A stretch of 64,000 bases of DNA from Chaetorhynchus papuensis (lineage: Eukaryota > Chordata > Aves > Passeriformes > Rhipiduridae): the NCBI GenBank assembly GCA_013396525.1, contig VWYX01000701.1, positions 186,001-250,000 on the forward strand. Direction: 5' to 3'. The first letter of the stretch is position 1; each line of letters starts with the position of its first letter. Below, one piece after another: positions 58,901 to 64,000 of the stretch. The position numbers and the translations under genes are program-made. Below the pieces are notes generated by a model. It worked only from the letters and a program-made list of their open reading frames with translations, had not been told where the DNA came from and made no database searches.

Positions 58901-61900
58901 CTCACCAAACAGGGAGAGAGACAATTCCCACCACAGCAGACGTAGTCTCTAAATTGCACTCCTGAAAGAAATTTCTAGAGTAGTTACAGAAATTGTGTAT
59001 GCCAAGTTTTCTTCCCCAGGCCAAAGTCCTAGCAGACCATGGCTTCAGTCATCTCCCCTCTTTCCCTGGTCTGATCTGGATGCCAACTGGGCATGCACAT
59101 AAACCTTGGATAGCAGTGAGCCAAACCCCTCATCCCCAAGGCACTCTCCAAGAACTAATGTACTACGAGCTCACTTTTATTAATTTTTAGTTTAGGGTTC
59201 TTATGACAGGAACAATGCAAATATTGGCTTCCTCATGGAAGTGCAAAGGTTTGCCTGCACAGGAAAAACACATAGTATGCCCAACACAGCTTGAAAGGCT
59301 GTTCTATATTCAGCAAGTTTATTTTGGTCTCATCTGTCTAGGATAAAGATTGACATAAGTGACTCTCAAAGGGAGTGACCACAGATAGCTCATGCCCTAA
59401 GCCCCAGCAGTGTGCACCTGGCATGACAGTGCAGCAGCATCTTCCTGGTACAACAGCAGAGTTTTCAGGGGACCTTTGCATTTTGCCTGAAGCAGGAAAA
59501 TCCTTGCTCTATGTTAGTTCTTCTGTCACACCCAAGAAATGAAACCGTAGTGAAAAAAGATGGTGAAGAGGACAGATGGACCTGGAACATGTGAAACTCT
59601 TTGGGGGGAAACACAAACTTGAAATGTTTAAGAGCAAAACACCTTCCCAATACTGCAAAGACTTACCTGTCCATTGGTCTTCCAGGTGGCCCATCTCTCC
59701 AGGGCACTTGGTGTCTCTCAGCAGAACCATGTACTTGTCTGACATTGGAAGTCAGCAGCCCTTGGATGCACCACGCCAGCCTTGCCCAGGCACCCAGCAG
59801 TGCACCTGGGTCAAGCACACACCCTCCTCAGGAATGCAGGTCAGCCAGAGGTGAGGTCTTACGTGGACTGGCAAAGCTCCTCCTGCAGTAAAGGGCCAGT
59901 GGCTTTGGGGTGAGGGTGGGGAATGTGGTTCAGCAGGATGCCATGTTCTTCCAGAGAATCCTTAGCCCTCGCACACACAAAACCAGTACAGTTGCACCTT
60001 TCTCCCCCAGTCAAGGAAGCAGCGCTGGTGTCGAGGAACCTCCTCTGATCCCAACAGAGTCATGTCCAAGGGAAGGATGCTAATGAGAGCTGAAGTTCAG
60101 TGAGAAATGTGGTTAAATGGAACTACCACACAACCGTGTCAATTTGATATCCTATCATTTAAAGGAGCAAGAGAATAAAAATAAATGTATAGGCCTCATT
60201 TTTTTAAAAAATTACAAGTAATGACATAATTAATGCCTTCTGGAGGTCATGACAGCAACACAGTAGTTTAGGCAAACTGACCATCTTGACAGGTTGCAAC
60301 CATGGCTTCCCTACCTTTCAGCCTCTTCCAGTCTTTCTCTGTGCTGAACTATGGTCCAACAAGCAAGTTACCACAAAGAAAATTTCCTGAATTTGCACTG
60401 TGAAAATGTCAAATCTGGTCAGAAGAAACCTGATTTCAAAAGGTAAGTAGGTTTATATATAGCAGTAGATAAACTCTCTGCCTACACTTTCATTTAGCTC
60501 ACAGAACATATGAATGTGCCTACAGCCCTGGCAAAAAAACCCCCAAAACCAAAAGAAAAGTCAAAATATTAACTTCACAAACCAGACTGGAGGCAGACTT
60601 TCAGTCCATCACTATGCAGGCAGATACTGTGCACTGCTGGTATAGCACTTCATTACACCAGCTAAGTCAAAACTTCTGAAAAGAGGGATTGTATTAAGTG
60701 AATTCTCCCATACTTCCCAACATCAGCATCCTGACAGAATTTCCAGGGCTGGAAGATTACACTCTCTGGAAAGAAAACACTCAAGTTCAGGATATGCCTT
60801 GAAATAGCCATATCCACTCACTTTTGACACACACCAGCTGTACATGTAAAATAAACAGTCTGTGCAAGCAAACTGCACACCCTGATATTTCTGCTACTCC
60901 TGACTGTGGCTTAGAGGCTGTAAATTGAAATTACAAACAGAATATGAAAGCAATCACCATACAAATCACCTGTCTGTTTTTCCCCAAGCAGGTTTATTTG
61001 CCTCTGATGATATAAAATAGCTGTTAGAAGACTAAAAGATCTTCTGCAGGGAGCTATATCTTGCAATTTTCTTTAAATGAGGTTTGTGGTCGAATAAGAA
61101 TTTTTTGGTCCAAAGTTTACAGAGTTACATGGAAATAGAGACTGGCTTTGGTTCCTTCAAAGCCAGTAGAAATTTTGCCATCAACTCTGGAACAAGCGGA
61201 AACGCAACTTTCTTAGCACAGAGAAGGCTGGGAGGCTGTCACAGCTTAATTTTTCAACCTTGTGTGCCAGCTTTCTCACCTGGTATGCAGGGTGTAATCA
61301 GCTCCCAATGGTCCTGTTAGAATAAAGGTCATTTTAAAGATCAGACCCTTTACAACTGAGCCCCTTATCTGCTATAGCGGAGAGTCTGGTGAGTTTCTAC
61401 CTACAGCAGTTTATTTTTAATGGGTTAACTCTTGCTGTGTGGATATTACCAGTGGCTTGTATGGAGTGAGCAGGCCCGGGTGAGCAAGGATGGGGAAGGG
61501 CAGCAATAATCTCTTCTAGGATGTTCCCATTCTGCAGCCTTCACTGATGCTTTAGGGAGCAGAGTCCTCCTCAGATACCAGTGTTATGTGGGTGCCCCTG
61601 CTGATCTCACTTGGGTTACTTCAGAAGCAATATTGTTTCCTACTGTGTCATCTTCTGGAAATGTTTAATTAAGTGATGAAAAAGTTGATCTTTTTTTCCC
61701 TGATAGTCAGATCGGGCATTCTCCTGAGCTTCCTCATATTTTCAGAGAAGAGTTGCTGGAGGAAATACTGCATTTCTACACCCCTGGAATTACAACACAT
61801 TGTCATAATGTCCAGGAAAAAAGTACTGCAGAGAACTTAGTTCCTATATGCCATTTGTGGTTTCCCATGTACTGAAATTCTCACCTAAAGAGACAAACAA

Positions 61901-64000
61901 GAAGATAAATAGGCATAGCTAAGACATCAGAAACAAAAGTATTCAGGTCACTTTCAAAGGCAGAGAGAGCAGTTAGAAGCCAAGGCCCTGTCAGGCAGCT
62001 AAACAATCCTAATGGCCATTGCTGCCCATGACAATGTCCTTCCTACTTACTGAAATACAGTGATTCTGGTATCAAGGTGACACCTAACTGTCCAGTTTGG
62101 TTTAGGACAGTGCTGTGTGCAATGGACACTTTTCAAAGACTCAGAAAGTGCTGGAAACTGCCCTCCCATGAGGCCACTGCTGTAAGTCACTGCAGTCAAT
62201 AAATCTTTTTGCTCTTAATTGTTTGGGTTTCTCTTAGAAACAAATATTTACCAGCTTCTGGTTTGCACAGTCTTCTAAAGGTCACAAATGCTAGCTCCAA
62301 GGGGAGCCAGGCTATTCAACTTTAAACTATTTAACCTTGGCTTCCTGTGGCAGCCTGCACTGCCATAAAAGCAGGCATCACTATGGGACGTATGTGCAAG
62401 GATGGAGGGGTAAAGTTCTTCTCCCCTTGGCCCATTTCAGCATGTTATTTTTAAAAGCTTATGTGTTCAGTGATGAAAATAGACACCTTCATTCTGCTTA
62501 TCCTTTTGGATGGGTTTGATATGTTGGATGCTAATGGTCTGCTGAGAAATTAGAGTTTCTTTCTCATTTAAAAAATGTAGATGGAGGGAAGAGAAAAGGA
62601 TTTTCTTGTGACTGTTATTAGTAGTAAAAGTTTGCATTAAGAATACAAAAGGTTCAGGTTTTCCAAAACAACTATAGTCCTTCTATATCCCCTACAAAAT
62701 ATGTGGGATCCTGTAGCTCCAAAAAAGCTTCAACTCAGCTACAAGTCTCATCTCAACTTTCTAAGACGACTCAGACATGAAATTATCTCTGCCAGCATTT
62801 CTTATACCTACCTTTCATTTCATCATGACCAAAAATTCCAACGAGGAGACTTGCTGGGGAAGCTATAATGCAACTTTGTGCCTTGACTCTTTTCACGCTG
62901 ACTCTTTACATTTGAATGGCATAGTTTCTAATTGTACAAATCAGCTACTCACTCATCTGGGCTCCTTGCTTGTGAAGATAATAAAATGGGTTCTGAAGGT
63001 CTACACCTTCTGCATGGTGAAGCGGTTTGGGGTTTGACTTTTAAACTTTTAGTCATTTATCCTTTGGTTTTTTCCTTGTTTTGGTTTTGGTCTGTTCTCT
63101 AGTGGCATTAGAGAAGGTGGAGCTAGAACCACTAGTTCTTCTGAGTGCAATCCTTTAGCTCTTGCTTGGGTTCAGCAAGAACCATTATTTTTATCATCTG
63201 ACCTAGAAAAATCACAAGAGACCAAGGTCCCCCTTGCATGGAGGTCAATCATGTCTTGGGAAATATAGGGTTTGCTTTCTCACCTCTGGGATGGAAATTG
63301 GGTTGGCATAATTTTCCAATTTGATTGCTCTACTCAGTGTTGTATGTTTCCTGCAGAGGCAGAACATGTAATATCACAAATATATGTTACATATATGCAG
63401 GCCAATAATAACAGCTTTATATTAGGAAACAGTTTCTAACAGTAAAGATAACAAAAGGCTAGGACTAGTTGCCTAGGGAGGTTGTGAGGTTGCCATCATG
63501 CGTGGCATCATCTTTAAAGCGTGCTGTAAAGAATATATTCCTCACAAATCTGCCTGGACTCAAGGAGATAGATTAGATTGGCATTTTGAATCCCTCTGAG
63601 GCTCTGCTTCAGGATCTTCTGCTTCTAATAGGCATTCAGTCACCAAGTCCTCAGGCCTTGGTGATTCACACAAGCGATTTTCTAAACAGAGGTGCTTTAC
63701 TGAAAAACAAAAGCCTTAAATAGGAGGAAGCCTCGGGTGCACTGCTGGTCTGTGATGCTTTGGAGACACCATAATTACTGTTTGCAAAATATTCTTAGCA
63801 TGTCAGTAGGCTGAAAATGTGCAGGACAAAGGGCATGCTAAGTGTCTGCCTGAAAGCACTGCCTCTCTTCACAGGAAGAGCCAGTGGAAGGTCATTGCCC
63901 AACATCACTGCTCTTTAAAAAGCTGCTTCCCAGGGATGTCATGACTTGAGAACTTCTGCTGAGATAGATCCCTAACAAATGCATTTTTGATAACTGACTG
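52921..64000. other. Intergenic region right of KLHL34
   Basis: About 11 kb with no recognised gene. There are many open frames of 60-210 codons on both strands, but none shows a domain, a splice pattern or the residues expected of SMPX, the next gene in the human order. The longest starts with ATG at 53038 (208 codons, + strand) and is treated as a chance frame or a possible divergent noncoding transcript. A short tandem duplication lies at 58186-58220. Confidence 0.7.
58186..58220 (+). repeat. Short tandem duplication, 16 bases with 19-base period
   Basis: TGAAGTAAAGCTGCAG occurs at 58186-58201 and again, identical, at 58205-58220, separated by TGT. It looks like a recent local duplication in intergenic DNA. 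Confidence 0.85.

Noticed and set aside
62777..63037. 86-codon frame with a signal-peptide-like start
   Set aside because: The hydrophobic start is explained by AT-rich DNA, and no family match, partner or splice structure was seen.
63440..63560. Possible second CR1 fragment (GTTGCCTAGGGAGGTTGTGAGG)
   Set aside because: It resembles a CR1 internal phrase, but the following sequence does not continue the match, so I did not list it as an element.
1..64000. CRISPR arrays, operons, prophage or bacterial-type systems
   Set aside because: No regularly spaced repeats, no dense coding and clear spliced vertebrate genes; this is animal nuclear DNA.

Overview
The window is vertebrate nuclear DNA, most likely from a bird. 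Genes are split by long AT-rich introns with GT-AG borders. A fragment near base 1,000 matches the 3' end of a chicken-repeat-1 (CR1) LINE as I know it, and the gene order CNKSR2 - KLHL34 is the one found in human Xp22.12, a block that is autosomal in birds. The assignment to birds rests mainly on the CR1 fragment and general compactness, so it is moderately sure; the two genes are clear.

Bases 1 to about 49,340 hold the 3' part of CNKSR2 (CNK2/MAGUIN) on the + strand. Five coding exons are visible (2330-2397, 6987-7087, 8291-8828, 43611-43807, 46834-47049). Their phases join without a break into the last 372 residues: the end of the PH domain, a Ser/Pro-rich linker, an acidic run, a helical tail and a C-terminal ETHV PDZ ligand. 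The 5' part (SAM, CRIC and PDZ domains and most of the PH domain) lies to the left of the window. A 34.8-kb intron separates the third and fourth of these exons. It contains a candidate alternative terminal exon near 32.23 kb that would end the protein before the PDZ ligand. A 2.3-kb 3' UTR follows the stop codon.

Bases 50,531-52,318 on the - strand are KLHL34, a single-exon BTB-BACK-Kelch protein of 595 residues. It converges tail to tail on CNKSR2. A TATA box and a four-codon upstream ORF lie in front of it, and a more GC-rich, CRE-like stretch lies further upstream.

Bases 52.9-64.0 kb appear to be intergenic. The expected next gene, SMPX, was not recognised. I found no CRISPR array, operon, tRNA, rRNA or novel multi-gene system. 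The points worth a second look are the splice and 3'-end choices of CNKSR2, a G-quadruplex-prone tract, some unexplained open regions, and candidate conserved noncoding blocks.
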